NCBI RefSeq assembly: GCF_000374165.1
Contig: NZ_KB893714.1
Span: 79,524-143,523, forward strand
Reading direction: 5' to 3'
From: Parafrankia elaeagni
GTDB lineage: Bacteria > Actinomycetota > Actinomycetes > Frankiales > Frankiaceae
DNA length: 64,000 bases
Shown here: one piece after another, positions 20,998 to 29,888 of the stretch
Numbering within the stretch: the stretch's first letter is position 1
Layout of the letters: the number at the start of each line of letters is the position of its first letter
Translations under genes and position numbers: made by a program
The notes under the pieces: generated by a model
What the model was told of the DNA's origin: nothing
Databases searched by the model: none
Seen by the model: the letters and a program-made list of their open reading frames with translations, nothing else

Positions 20998-21777
20998 GTC
21001 CGCGCGGCTGGTGCCGGCGGGCCTCGTCCTGGCCGAACCAGCCCCGAGTGGCCGGACCAGCGCTGAGCCGACGTCCGCGGCCGGGTGTGCACCAGGCGCC
21101 TGCGCCGCACCCCCACGAACGGGCCGTGGCCGCAATGTGTCCTCTTCTCCAGCAGTAGTCCCACCGTGTCCGGACTCCCGTGCGGTCGTACCGCGGACCC
21201 CATCCACCCCGATACGACCCTCCGAGATTAAAGAGACACAGAGAGGCATCAAGCGGGTCGGGGGCGCGCGGCTCCGCAGGGCCGCGCGGAGACCTAGCAA
21301 GATCCGCAAGACCGGAGTGGGAGCGTCACTCGACGCACCCGGGGGGCGCCCCAGCACTCCGGACACGGCAACGCAAGATACGTTTGAGTTAACACATAGT
21401 TACAGTTGCGTATCTCACATCACGCGGCACGCGCAGCCCCATCAGCACGACGATATGGATTCTTTGACCCGCGGCCGACAGCGCGTCGCCGACCGGTCAG
21501 CGTCGACGCATATTCCGGTCGATTGACCACAGCACAGGCATTGCCCGCGATCTTTCGCGAGTGTGATCAGCCGTCTCTAATCGCCCGCCCCGGAGCGTCA
21601 GCCAAGTTAATGAGCGCGCCTGCGCGCGCGATACCAGCGGTCTCGGCGGACCTCAAGGAGGCTCGCCGCAGTGTGCTCTTCTTCACGTAGGGCATTCAAT
21701 GCTTGTCGCCGGGCCGGACAGCGTGGTTATGGTCTTCGCCGTGCCCGGAGACAGGCCGGGCACCCGACGGGTGGCAC

Positions 21778-22002
21778 GCCGAATCCCTGCCCCCATCCGC
21801 CGGAAACAGAAACCCGATGGCAGGAGCGGGGGAACCAAATCCCGGGCGCCGAAGTCAGGCGTCCTTGGGGTGAAGCCGCGAGGCCGACGACACCGATGAA
21901 GAAAATTCTTCCTCGCTGCCGAAGGCACAGGATTTCCGGAGTTCCTGGCACGCGGCCGGGCTTGTTCCCTGCCCGAACCCGACAGCTCACCTCGCAGGCG
22001 TG
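21778..22002 (+). ncRNA. ydaO-type c-di-AMP riboswitch upstream of first rpf gene
   Basis: The leader shows the conserved ydaO blocks in order: GCCGAATCCCTGCCC (from 21778), GGCAGGAGCGGGGGAACC (from 21819), CCTTGGGGTGAA (21863 onward), and the 3' core CCCGAACCCGACAGCTCACC with CTCGCAGGCG (21971-22000). This family binds cyclic di-AMP and in actinobacteria usually precedes cell-wall hydrolase and Rpf genes. The aptamer ends about 20 bases before the ATG at 22021; control could be transcriptional or translational. Confidence 0.9.
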
Positions 22003-22020
22003 GGGAAGGAAAACTCACGC

Positions 22021-22704
22021 ATGTCCGACGCACGTACCAGTGGCCGACAACGCCGCAGCAGTACCCGCAGCCGGGCCCGCACCTTCGTCCCCGCAACCGC
22101 CCTTGTAGCGGCGGTCGGAGGCACAATCGCCATCAGCCAACCGGCGAGTGCCGCGACGACCTGGGAAGGTCTGCGGCAATGCGAGTCCGGTGGCAACTAC
22201 ACGACGAACACCGGTAACGGCTACTATGGCGCTTACCAGTTCTCCCCCAGTACCTGGCGCAGCCTCGGGTACGCCGGGCTCCCACACACGGCTCCGCCCG
22301 CCGTGCAGGACGAGGCAGCCCTGAAGCTCGCGCTCCGCTCCGGGTTCGGCCAGTGGCCGGTCTGCGGCAGCGGAATGAGCGGCAGCCAGCTCCTTCCCGG
22401 TTCCTCGTCGTCAGGCGCAGGCAGCCAGGCCTCCCGCGTGGCGGAGCGCACATCTCTGGTCGCACAACCCGCCACCGCGGGTCTGCCGACCCTGGGGCGG
22501 AACTACGCCCCGTCCGTTCACAACCAGGTCAGCGACGAGGTCAGGACCTGGCAGAGCAAAATGAACGCGCTCGGATACCCACTCACGGTTGACGGTTGTT
22601 ACGGGCCTCTGTCCGCGGCCGCGGCGCGTGACTTCCAAACGGCACGTGGCCTGATCGCCGACGGGATCCTTGGGCCACAGACCTGGGCGGCCACCTTCGG
22701 CTGA
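22021..22704 (+). CDS. Resuscitation-promoting factor, Rpf domain plus peptidoglycan-binding domain
   Basis: Secreted muralytic enzyme (lysozyme/lytic transglycosylase-like fold) of 227 residues. Signal peptide: TALVAAVGGTIAISQPASA-type stretch ending near residue 42. The Rpf domain follows at about 45-120, with the catalytic Glu in LRQCESGGNYTTNTGNGYYG and the paired Cys in QWPVCG. A Ser/Gly linker leads to a C-terminal PG_binding_1 domain (VRTWQSKMNALGYPLTVDGC ... FQTARGLIADGILGPQTW). The start is ATG 22021 behind GGGGAAGGA; the earlier GTG at 22000 lies within the riboswitch. Role inferred: wall remodelling during regrowth or spore germination. Confidence 0.92.
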   Translation: MSDARTSGRQRRSSTRSRARTFVPATALVAAVGGTIAISQPASAATTWEGLRQCESGGNYTTNTGNGYYGAYQFSPSTWRSLGYAGLPHTAPPAVQDEAALKLALRSGFGQWPVCGSGMSGSQLLPGSSSSGAGSQASRVAERTSLVAQPATAGLPTLGRNYAPSVHNQVSDEVRTWQSKMNALGYPLTVDGCYGPLSAAAARDFQTARGLIADGILGPQTWAATFG

Positions 22705-23623
22705 CGCCCTTGTCCCACGCAGCGGACCGCCCGGTCACCTGCCCGCGCCCGCCTACCGGCGAACACGGCGCGCTGGCCGACTGCCACCGGACACGTTGCG
22801 CCATTCCGCGAAGGCCGCCAGTTCTCCCCGCCAGGCCCTGCCAACCGACCGGGGAACCGGCTGGACGACGCGCATCCCATGCGAGCACAGATCACCTCCG
22901 GGCCCGGCGCCTTCCCTGCCGGCCTGCCTCAGGCCGAGCCCACGCGCCGACTTCCCCGCCCCGATCCGGACAGACCCTGTTCCGGGCAGCCCGAGGGCCC
23001 TGGATGCAACCGCACTCGCACCTGCCAATCGCAGCCGCCCCGTCACCACGCGGCCGCTGACCGGTCTCCTCTGATGTGCGACGGACCGACCGCCCGGCGT
23101 TGACCCCGCCGCAGGCGGCGGAACGCGACGCGGACCGCCCCAACGATCCGCGTGTCGCAGCACCGGGCGGCTCCCGCCACAGCAAGATCAGTACGGTGGC
23201 GGGGGCCTTACCACCATCTCGGGCCGTGGGTACCGGTCACAACGATGCGGAGGTTCCCCCGCGGTCCTTCTCCACGACCGCCGCCGCACCGCCCGCCGCC
23301 GCACCGCCCGTCGCCGCGCCGAGCCACGCCAACAACACCGGTCCTGGCCAGACCGACGCCGCCACACGCCGGTGACCCCGGCGGGCGAGCGTGGCTCGGC
23401 GCGATCCCCCGGCAGTCCCGCCCCGTGCCCCCGGGCGCTCACATCTCCTTCACGACCACCCCGTACCAGTTCACGACCACCCCGGTACCAGCCCGCCGCC
23501 ACCCCGGCCAGCCCGACGGGTTCACGCCCAGCTCGACGGGACATCCACAACGACCGCATCCGGCCGGTCCGCGCCGGACGGGACCCGCCGCGTGACGCCC
23601 GTCGTGGTAGCGGTAACGTTGTC
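22705..23623. other. Gene-poor region between the two rpf genes
   Basis: About 0.9 kb with open frames on both strands but no recognisable protein, signal peptide or codon pattern. It is rich in CCGCC runs (for example 23270-23330). It ends in the strong hairpin at 23624-23652. A small RNA or short unrecognised gene cannot be excluded. Confidence 0.45.
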
Positions 23624-23652
23624 AGGATGAGGCGTGATGACCGCCTCATCCT
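23624..23652 (+). terminator. Strong hairpin with T-rich tail between the rpf genes
   Basis: Perfect 11-bp arms AGGATGAGGCG (23624-23634) and CGCCTCATCCT (23642-23652) flank a seven-base loop and are followed by TCTGT. This is the best intrinsic-terminator-like hairpin in the region, yet the nearest recognised upstream gene ends 920 bp earlier. A second small stem AGGGG/CCCCT follows at 23658-23674. Confidence 0.6.
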
Positions 23653-23796
23653 TCTGTAGGGGAAAACAACCCCTTCGGGTGACTTTCATGTGGTCCTTCT
23701 GGATACCTCACAACCACCCGGATTTGCGCCGCCCAGGTAGATCTCGCTACAGTTCCGCCCACTCGCCTCCCCCGGGGCGAGGTCGCGTGGACGGAC

Positions 23797-24014
23797 GCCG
23801 AGTCCTGCCCCCGTCCACCCGGCCGGAACGAGAGCGGACGACACAAGGGCAGGAGCGGGGGACCCACATCCGGGCGTGCACCACGCGCCCTAGGGGTTAA
23901 GCCACTGCCACAGGTACCGCCAGGAGCGCAGCCGTCCTCAGGGACGGGCCTCCGGCACCCTGGGCGGCGACCGGGCAGCTTCCAGCCCGAACCCGACAGC
24001 TCACCCCGCAGGCG
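23797..24014 (+). ncRNA. Second ydaO-type c-di-AMP riboswitch
   Basis: The same conserved blocks as the first copy: GCCGAGTCCTGCCC (23797 onward), GGGCAGGAGCGGGGGACCC (about 23847), CCTAGGGGTTAAGCC (about 23889) and GCCCGAACCCGACAGCTCACC ending CGCAGGCG near 24014 (read in two pieces). The Shine-Dalgarno GGGAAGGA and ATG 24031 follow at once. Peripheral stems differ from the first copy, so this is not a recent simple duplication. Confidence 0.9.
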
Positions 24015-24030
24015 ACGGGAAGGACACCTG

Positions 24031-24774
24031 ATGCGGTCGCACGATCGTGATCCCGTCCGTTCGAACGGCCGCGGCGGCAGACACCGCGCCGTGCAGCCAC
24101 CCTCGGCGGCCACTCGCGCGCTGCGGACCACCGGAGCCGTCACGGCACTGGTCGGCACCGGGCTCGCCGTCACCGCGGCCCCGGCCGGGGCCGCCACCGC
24201 CGAGGACTTCAGCCGGCTGCGTCAGTGCGAGTCAAGTGGCAACTACGCCATCAACACGGGCAACGGCTTCTACGGGGCCTACCAGTTCGACCAGCGCACC
24301 TGGACGGGGCTCGGCTACCCCGGCCGGCCGGACCAGGCACCGCCCGCGATGCAGGACGAGGCGGCCTACAAGCTCTACAACAGCCGTGGCTGGTCGCCGT
24401 GGCCAGGCTGCACCAGCAAGCTCGGCCTCACCCGCAACGGCCCGGCACCGACGTCCTCGGGTGCCGGTGGCGATGTCATCGCCCAGGCGCTGACACCTGC
24501 CGAGCCGCCCATGACCCTCGACCGGGCGCGGTCCGAGGTCGGCAGCAGCTTCGGCGGCGAGGCGCTCAACGTCGGTATGGGCGACGAGGTCCGCGCCGAC
24601 GCCTTCGTGTGGCAGGCGGAGATGCGCGAGCGCAGGTTCGTCCTGACCGTCGACGGCAAGTTCGGCCCGGAGTCGCAGGGCATCGCCGCCCTGTACTCGT
24701 ACCTGACGAGAGTCAGCGACGGCCAGGCCGGTGTGGTCGGGCAGAACCTCTGGAGCGCGACAGTCAACGGCTGA
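24031..24774 (+). CDS. Resuscitation-promoting factor (second copy)
   Basis: The 247-residue secreted Rpf has a twin-basic N-terminal region, then a hydrophobic signal segment ending AAPAGAATA near residue 52. The Rpf domain has the catalytic Glu in LRQCESSGNYAINTGNGFYG, plus GAYQFDQRTWTGLGYPG and the second Cys in WPGCTS. The C-terminal region (FVWQAEMRERRFVLTVDGKF, NLWSATVNG) resembles a diverged peptidoglycan-binding domain. It sits behind its own c-di-AMP riboswitch. Similarity to the gene at 22021 is clear in the Rpf domain and weak elsewhere. Confidence 0.9.
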   Translation: MRSHDRDPVRSNGRGGRHRAVQPPSAATRALRTTGAVTALVGTGLAVTAAPAGAATAEDFSRLRQCESSGNYAINTGNGFYGAYQFDQRTWTGLGYPGRPDQAPPAMQDEAAYKLYNSRGWSPWPGCTSKLGLTRNGPAPTSSGAGGDVIAQALTPAEPPMTLDRARSEVGSSFGGEALNVGMGDEVRADAFVWQAEMRERRFVLTVDGKFGPESQGIAALYSYLTRVSDGQAGVVGQNLWSATVNG

Positions 24775-24783
24775 CGGGCGACA

Positions 24784-24803
24784 GGCCCCGCCTTGGCGGG
24801 CCC
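24784..24803 (+). terminator. Hairpin downstream of second rpf gene
   Basis: GGCCCCGCC (24784-24792) and GGCGGGCCC (24795-24803) pair with one mismatch around a minimal TT turn, followed by TCCCCC. It starts nine bases after the stop codon. Confidence 0.6.
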
Positions 24804-24816
24804 TCCCCCGGGCCTC

Positions 24817-24853
24817 ATGCCTGTCTGGCAGGTCGCGCTATGCCTGTCTGGCA
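24817..24853. repeat. Direct repeat of ATGCCTGTCTGGCA
   Basis: Two identical 14-bp copies (24817-24830 and 24840-24853) are nine bases apart. Each contains the small inverted repeat TGCC/GGCA. They lie between the rpf terminator and the DUF3151 gene. Confidence 0.85.
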
Positions 24854-24880
24854 CGAGGCCCTCCTGCTTCGTCCCCAGAA

Positions 24881-24906
24881 CTGATCAGAGCTGATCAGAG
24901 CTGATC
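24881..24906. repeat. 10-bp tandem repeat CTGATCAGAG
   Basis: Two full copies plus six bases of a third (24881-24890, 24891-24900, 24901-24906). Each holds the palindrome CTGATCAG. It lies about 75 bp upstream of the DUF3151 start and may be an operator array. Confidence 0.85.
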
Positions 24907-24978
24907 CAGCGCGGTTCCGCCGGGCCGCACCGCCCGGCGACGGTGGCGGGCGGGCGGGCGTCCGGCAGGATGGTGCCC

Positions 24979-25407
24979 ATGACGACACCGCCCGCAAACC
25001 CGAACCTGTTGTCGGGCCCGCCGCCCACGCTGCTGCCGTCGGACGCGACGGTGGCTGAGGCGGTCGCCTCCGGTGCCGCCGCGGAGACCATCGCCGCCCG
25101 CTTTCCCGCTGCGAGCATCGGCTGGGCGCTCCTCGCCGAAGAGGCGATGCGGGACGGTCGGCCGGTGGCGGCGTACGCCTACGCGCGGACCGGCTATCAC
25201 CGGGGCCTCGACCAGCTGCGGCGCTCCGGCTGGAAGGGGCATGGGCCCGTCCCGTGGTCCCATGAGCCGAACCGCGGGTTCCTGCGCGCGCTCGCCGCGC
25301 TGTCCCGCGCCGCCGCGGAGATCGGCGAGACGGACGAGGCCGCCCGGTGCCGGCAGTTCCTCGGCGACAGCGACCCGGTGGCTGTGCGTGAACTCGGCCT
25401 CGCATAG
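24979..25407 (+). CDS. DUF3151 domain protein
   Basis: The 142-residue protein matches the actinobacterial DUF3151 family. Signatures are NLLSGPPPTLLP at the N terminus, ARFPAASIGWALLAEEAM, AYAYARTGYHRGLDQLRRSG, and GHGPVPWSHEPNRGFLRAL. Function is unknown. In other actinobacteria the family often lies near purA and fba, as here. The ATG at 24979 has AGGA nine bases upstream; an in-frame ATG at 24970 would add three residues. Confidence 0.9.
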   Translation: MTTPPANPNLLSGPPPTLLPSDATVAEAVASGAAAETIAARFPAASIGWALLAEEAMRDGRPVAAYAYARTGYHRGLDQLRRSGWKGHGPVPWSHEPNRGFLRALAALSRAAAEIGETDEAARCRQFLGDSDPVAVRELGLA

Positions 25408-25495
25408 TCACCGGCAAGGCACCTGACGTGACCGGCTGGCCCGGCTCTCTTCCGGACGGGCCCCGACGGGCCGATATCCCTAGTAACCTCGCCCG

Positions 25496-26779
25496 GTGCC
25501 CGCTCTAGTCCTCATCGGCGCCCAGTGGGGTGACGAGGGAAAAGGAAAGGCGACCGACCTGCTGGGCGGCGCCGTCGACTACGTCGTCCGCTACCAGGGC
25601 GGTAACAACGCCGGCCACACCGTCGTGATCGGTACGGAGAGCTACGCTCTGCACCTGATCCCGTCCGGTGTGCTCCGCACGGACTGCGTACCCGTGATCG
25701 GAAACGGTGTCGTCATCGACCCCGGCGTGCTGCTCGCCGAAATGGACGGGCTACAGGCCCGGGGGGTCGATGTCACCCGGCTTCTGATCAGCGCCGACGC
25801 GCACCTGATCATGCCGCATCATCGCGCGCTGGACCGGGTCACCGAGCGGTATCTGGGCAAGGCCCGGATCGGCACGACAGGCCGCGGCATCGGGCCCGCC
25901 TACGGCGACAAGGTGGCCCGTACCGGCATCCGTGTGCAGGATCTGCTCGACCCGGGCATCTTCCGGCAGAAGCTGGAACTCGCGCTGCGGGAGAAGAACC
26001 AGGTCCTGACGAAGGTCTACAACCGGCGCCGGATCGAGGTCGACGAGGTCGTCGAGGAGTACGCCGCCTACGCGCGGCGGCTGACTCCGCACATCGCCGA
26101 CACCGGCCTGCTGCTCGACACCGCCCTGCGCGACGGCAAGGTCGTCCTGCTCGAAGGCTCGCAGGGCACCCTGCTGGACGTCGACCATGGCACGTATCCG
26201 TTCGTGACCTCCTCGAACCCGACGGCTGGCTACGCGGCGACCGGCGCGGGGATCGGCCCGACCCGCATCAGCCGGGTCGTCGGGATCATCAAGGCCTACA
26301 CCACGCGGGTGGGGTCCGGCCCGTTCCCGACCGAACTGGACGACAAGGTCGGCGAGGAGCTACGCCGCATCGGCGGCGAGTTCGGGGTGACCACCGGGCG
26401 CGCTCGCCGCACCGGCTGGTTCGATGCGGTGATCGCCCGGTACGCGGTGCGGGTCAACGGCCTCACCGACCTCTTCCTCACCAAGCTCGACGTGCTCTCG
26501 GGCTTCGACACCGTGCCGGTCTGCGTCGGCTATGAGATCAACGGCCGGCGGACCGACGAGATGCCGATGACCCAGACGGACTTCCACCACGCGAAGCCGA
26601 TCTACGAGGAACTGCCCGGCTGGCACGAGGACATCTCTCAGGTCACCGAGTTCGACGATCTTCCGGAGGCGGCGCGGGCCTACGTGTCGACGATCGAGGA
26701 GATGGCGGGCGCCCCGGTGTCGGCCGTCGGCGTCGGCCCGGGTCGCACACAGACCCTGGTGATCAACGAGCTCATCTGA
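25496..26779 (+). CDS. purA: Adenylosuccinate synthetase
   Basis: Cytoplasmic enzyme joining IMP and aspartate with GTP hydrolysis, first step of AMP synthesis. The 427 residues start at GTG. The GTP-binding motif [16 protein letters not shown] is near the N terminus. IMP-site blocks follow: [43 protein letters not shown] and [12 protein letters not shown]. No residue appears missing. The other purine genes in the window (purD, purE, purB, purC) follow after one unknown gene. Confidence 0.97.
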   Translation: MPALVLIGAQWGDEGKGKATDLLGGAVDYVVRYQGGNNAGHTVVIGTESYALHLIPSGVLRTDCVPVIGNGVVIDPGVLLAEMDGLQARGVDVTRLLISADAHLIMPHHRALDRVTERYLGKARIGTTGRGIGPAYGDKVARTGIRVQDLLDPGIFRQKLELALREKNQVLTKVYNRRRIEVDEVVEEYAAYARRLTPHIADTGLLLDTALRDGKVVLLEGSQGTLLDVDHGTYPFVTSSNPTAGYAATGAGIGPTRISRVVGIIKAYTTRVGSGPFPTELDDKVGEELRRIGGEFGVTTGRARRTGWFDAVIARYAVRVNGLTDLFLTKLDVLSGFDTVPVCVGYEINGRRTDEMPMTQTDFHHAKPIYEELPGWHEDISQVTEFDDLPEAARAYVSTIEEMAGAPVSAVGVGPGRTQTLVINELI

Positions 26780-26884
26780 CGCGAGGGCTACACGCCAGGC
26801 GCCGTTCCCCGCCCGGCTTGCACTACGGAGAGCTACGGTCGACGCTTGTAACGTCACAGTGGGCGACGACCGGGGGTGATACCG

Positions 26885-27844
26885 ATGGCGGGGCTACCAC
26901 CACGTGCCTCCTGGGATGACGAGGGCACCGACACCACCGACAACGCATCGGCCCCGTCGACGGAACTCGCCACGACCGCCCCGAACGCCCTGAGTGCGCC
27001 GACCGCGCCGCGCCAGCCGAGCCCCGCGCGCTGGTCGCCGACGGTCCGGCCGGACAGCCCGTTGCGACGCGGGATCGACCCGGCCACCTGGCCGGTCGGG
27101 TTCTCCCCCACCGGGGAGGCACTCCCGGAGACGCTGACCGACGTCCTGCTGCGCGGCAGCCACGCGATCCGCAGCTCGAAGCGCGCCGAGGCCCTGCGGC
27201 TGGAGCGGGCCGCGGCGATCGCCGATCATGTCGAAGCCCAGATCCTGGACTTTCTGACGTTCTGCGCGACGGAGGATCTGGTTCCTCCGGTCATCGTCCG
27301 CACGAACGGGCGCCGCCCGGACCGGGCCTGGGAAAGTGACCTGGCGGCCGGTCTCCCGGGACGGTCGCACGGGCCCGCCGCCACCGAGGAGGCCGGGCTC
27401 GACGAGGACGAGGGCCAGGACCAGGACCAGGACCAGGACGACGATGATCGCGCTCCCGGTCACGACGATCCCGCCGGGACCGATGACGCGACACGGCGGC
27501 CGCCCACGGCCCGCCGCCGGGCACCGCGGGCGGGAACGCCGTCCGGGCACCGGCGGCGGTTGCGACGGGAGCGGCTGCAGGCCTGGCCGCTCCTCTACTG
27601 GCGGTGTGAGAGCTTCCCCGCGCCCGGCCGGTCCCTGCACCTGTTCGTCGAGCCCGGCGGGCGCACCTTCGAGGGCCGGGACGACCCGGCCCCGCTGACC
27701 GTGCTCGGCCGGGAGGTCCGGGTGTGGCAGGTCGACGCCCCCGCGATCGTCGCGGGCATGGCCGAGGTGGATGCCCGACGCTGCGCGCTGCACCTGGTGC
27801 ACGGGATGGCCCACATGCTGTGGCAGGCGGGGGTCGGCCTGTAA
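26885..27844 (+). CDS. Hypothetical protein in purine cluster
   Basis: The 319-residue protein uses ATG 26885 behind GGGGGTGA. I recognise no family. Three parts are visible: a Thr/Ala/Pro-rich N terminus (1-75); a helical, charged segment (80-140: LTDVLLRGSHAIRSSKRAEA, HVEAQILDFLTFCATEDLVP); and an acidic Asp/Gln repeat encoded by four CAGGAC units (27416-27439) plus a basic stretch. The C-terminal domain is compact (AWPLLYWRCESFPAPGRSLH to MAHMLWQAGVGL), with several Trp and two Cys. It lies between purA and purD in the same direction, so co-expression with purine genes is plausible, but no enzymatic motif is seen. Confidence 0.7.
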   Translation: MAGLPPRASWDDEGTDTTDNASAPSTELATTAPNALSAPTAPRQPSPARWSPTVRPDSPLRRGIDPATWPVGFSPTGEALPETLTDVLLRGSHAIRSSKRAEALRLERAAAIADHVEAQILDFLTFCATEDLVPPVIVRTNGRRPDRAWESDLAAGLPGRSHGPAATEEAGLDEDEGQDQDQDQDDDDRAPGHDDPAGTDDATRRPPTARRRAPRAGTPSGHRRRLRRERLQAWPLLYWRCESFPAPGRSLHLFVEPGGRTFEGRDDPAPLTVLGREVRVWQVDAPAIVAGMAEVDARRCALHLVHGMAHMLWQAGVGL

Positions 27845-28062
27845 GCCTGGTGGAGCATGGACGTCCGATGCCGACGGCGGCGTGACCGTGGTCTCGTGTT
27901 GCGCCAGCGCAAACGGCCGTTGCCGAGGCCGGCCGGAGCCCGGGAGACTCGTGGGGCACCGCCGACCGCGCAGTCCCGCGCACAACGGCAAAGGATGATC
28001 AACGTGCACGCTAACCTGGACCCCGTGACCTCCTCCTTGTCCCTGCCTGTCCGCACCGGCCG

Positions 28063-29343
28063 ATGAAGCTCCTCGTCGTCGGTTCCGGCGGGCGGGAGCA
28101 CGCGCTGTGCCGCGCGCTCGCCCGGGACCCGGCGGTGGACGCGATCGTCTGCGCCCCGGGCAACGCCGGCACCGCCCAGATCGCCGAGCCGCGGCCGGTG
28201 CAGGTGGCGGATCCCGATGCGGTGGCCGGGCTGGCCGAGGCCGTCCAGGCCGACCTGACCATCGTCGGCCCGGAGATCCCACTGGTCGCCGGCGCGGCGG
28301 ACGAGATCCGGGCCCGGGGCATGGCGGTCTTCGGCCCGTCCGCCGCGGCAGCCCGGCTGGAGGGCAGCAAGGCCTTCGCGAAGGAGGTCATGCGCGCCGC
28401 GGGCGTCCCGACCGCCGACTCCCGGGATCACACCGAGATCTCCTCGGCGCTGGCCGATCTCGACACGTTCGGCCCGCCCTACGTCGTCAAGTACGACGGC
28501 CTGGCGGCGGGCAAGGGCGTCACGGTCACGACCGACCGGGATGCGGCGGTCGAGGCTGTCCGGGCCAGCCTGCGCGGCCCGGAGGACCGGGTCGTCCTCG
28601 AGGAGTACCTCGACGGGCCCGAGGTCTCGCTGTTCGCGATCGTGACCGCCACCGGCGCCGTCGTACCGCTGCTCCCCGCCCAGGACCACAAGCGGGTAGG
28701 TGACGGCGACACCGGGCCGAACACCGGCGGCATGGGCGCGTACACCCCGCTGCCGTGGGCGCCGCCGGGCCTGACTGCCGAGGTGGTCTCGACCGTGGTC
28801 CAGCCGACCGTGGACGAGATGGCCCGGCGCGGGACGCCGTTCAGCGGGCTTCTCTACGTCGGGCTCGCCCTGACATCCCGTGGCCTTCGTGTGGTCGAGT
28901 TCAACGTCCGGTTCGGCGATCCCGAGGTGCAGGCCATCCTGGCCATGCTGAACACGCCGCTGACCGAGGTCCTGTCCGGCCGCCGGGCTCCGGTGTGGCG
29001 CTCCGGCGCCGCGATCACCGTCGTGGTCGCCGCCGCCGGGTACCCGGCGAAGCCGCGGCTCGGTGATCCGATCCGTGGTCTCACCGCGGCCGGCGCGCTG
29101 ACCGGGGTCGACATCCTGCACGCCGGGACCCGCCGCGACGAGCAGGGCCAGGTCGTCACCGCGGGCGGCAGGGTGCTGTCAGTCACGGCCATCGGCTCGA
29201 ACCTCGAATCCGCGCGAGGATCGGCCTACGAGGCCATCAGCCGGATCTCGCTCGACGGTGCCCACTACCGCACCGACATCGGGGATCCGTCCCGGATGCA
29301 GCACCGCAGCACCCGCACAGCCGGCAGGACGTCAGAGGAGTGA
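28063..29343 (+). CDS. purD: Phosphoribosylamine-glycine ligase (GAR synthetase)
   Basis: ATP-grasp enzyme of purine synthesis making GAR from phosphoribosylamine and glycine. The 426-residue product starts at ATG (MKLLVVGSGGREHALCRAL). ATP-grasp blocks PPYVVKYDGLAAGKGV and EEYLDGPEVSLFA, and the GAR-synthetase signature (VEFNVRFGDPEVQA), are intact. No clear Shine-Dalgarno precedes it. The stop overlaps the purE start, forming purD-purE-purB. Confidence 0.97.
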   Translation: MKLLVVGSGGREHALCRALARDPAVDAIVCAPGNAGTAQIAEPRPVQVADPDAVAGLAEAVQADLTIVGPEIPLVAGAADEIRARGMAVFGPSAAAARLEGSKAFAKEVMRAAGVPTADSRDHTEISSALADLDTFGPPYVVKYDGLAAGKGVTVTTDRDAAVEAVRASLRGPEDRVVLEEYLDGPEVSLFAIVTATGAVVPLLPAQDHKRVGDGDTGPNTGGMGAYTPLPWAPPGLTAEVVSTVVQPTVDEMARRGTPFSGLLYVGLALTSRGLRVVEFNVRFGDPEVQAILAMLNTPLTEVLSGRRAPVWRSGAAITVVVAAAGYPAKPRLGDPIRGLTAAGALTGVDILHAGTRRDEQGQVVTAGGRVLSVTAIGSNLESARGSAYEAISRISLDGAHYRTDIGDPSRMQHRSTRTAGRTSEE

Positions 29344-29888
29344 GCGTGTCACAGGGCAAGTCGTCGCAGGGTAACGGATCGCGCACCGGTTCCGCCGGGC
29401 CACAGGTGGCGATCGTCTACGGCTCGCCGTCGGACACCCAGACCATGAGCAAGGCCGGCGCCACGCTGGAGCGGTTCGGCGTCACCTATGAAGAGGTCTC
29501 CCTCTCGGCGCACCGTGCCCCCCGCACCCTGGCCGAGTACGTCGGGCAGCTGCGCACGCGGGAGATCTCCGTCGTGATCGCGGGCGCCGGGCTCGCCGCG
29601 GCACTGCCCGGGGCCGTCGCCGCGATGACCACGCTCCCGGTCATCGGCGTACCGATCTCCGGCGGGGCGCTGGACGGCATGGATTCGATGCTCGCGATCG
29701 CCCAGATGCCGCCCGGGGTGCCGGTGGCGACCGTCGGGCTGAACAACTCGACGAACGCGGCGATCCTCGCGATCCAGATCCTCGCCCTCGGCGACCCGGA
29801 CCTGGGCCTCAAGCTGGCGACCTTCAAGGACGAGTTCGAGCAGGCGGCGGCCGACTCGCTCGCCGACGTCGCGGCAGCCCGCGCATGA
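29340..29888 (+). CDS. purE: N5-carboxyaminoimidazole ribonucleotide mutase
   Basis: Converts N5-CAIR to CAIR in IMP synthesis. GTG start overlaps the purD stop. The short Ser/Gly N-terminal extension (about 20 residues) precedes the core VAIVYGSPSDTQTMSKA; SLSAHRAPRTLAEYV holds the catalytic His region. AGLAAALPGAVAAMTTLPVI and the C-terminal GDPDLGLKL complete class I PurE. The partner purK is not in the window. Confidence 0.96.
   Translation: MSVSQGKSSQGNGSRTGSAGPQVAIVYGSPSDTQTMSKAGATLERFGVTYEEVSLSAHRAPRTLAEYVGQLRTREISVVIAGAGLAAALPGAVAAMTTLPVIGVPISGGALDGMDSMLAIAQMPPGVPVATVGLNNSTNAAILAIQILALGDPDLGLKLATFKDEFEQAAADSLADVAAARA

Larger units (their letters stand above)
20613..21777. other. Gene-poor region between fba and the first rpf gene
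   Basis: No open frame here looks coding. The region contains a 21-bp tandem duplication, a 9-bp tandem array and, unusually for this genome, an AT-rich patch at about 21370-21420. That patch is flanked by the inverted repeat AGATACG (21376-21382)/CGTATCT (21409-21415). The patch may hold the promoter for the long riboswitch leader that begins near 21778. Confidence 0.5.

Noticed and set aside
21011-21526. 171-codon open frame between fba and the first rpf gene
   Set aside because: Begins near a tandem repeat, has no ribosome site or domain, and crosses the AT-rich patch.
23152-23595. 147-codon frame between the rpf genes
   Set aside because: Pro/His/Arg low complexity that comes from CCGCC runs; no initiation signal.
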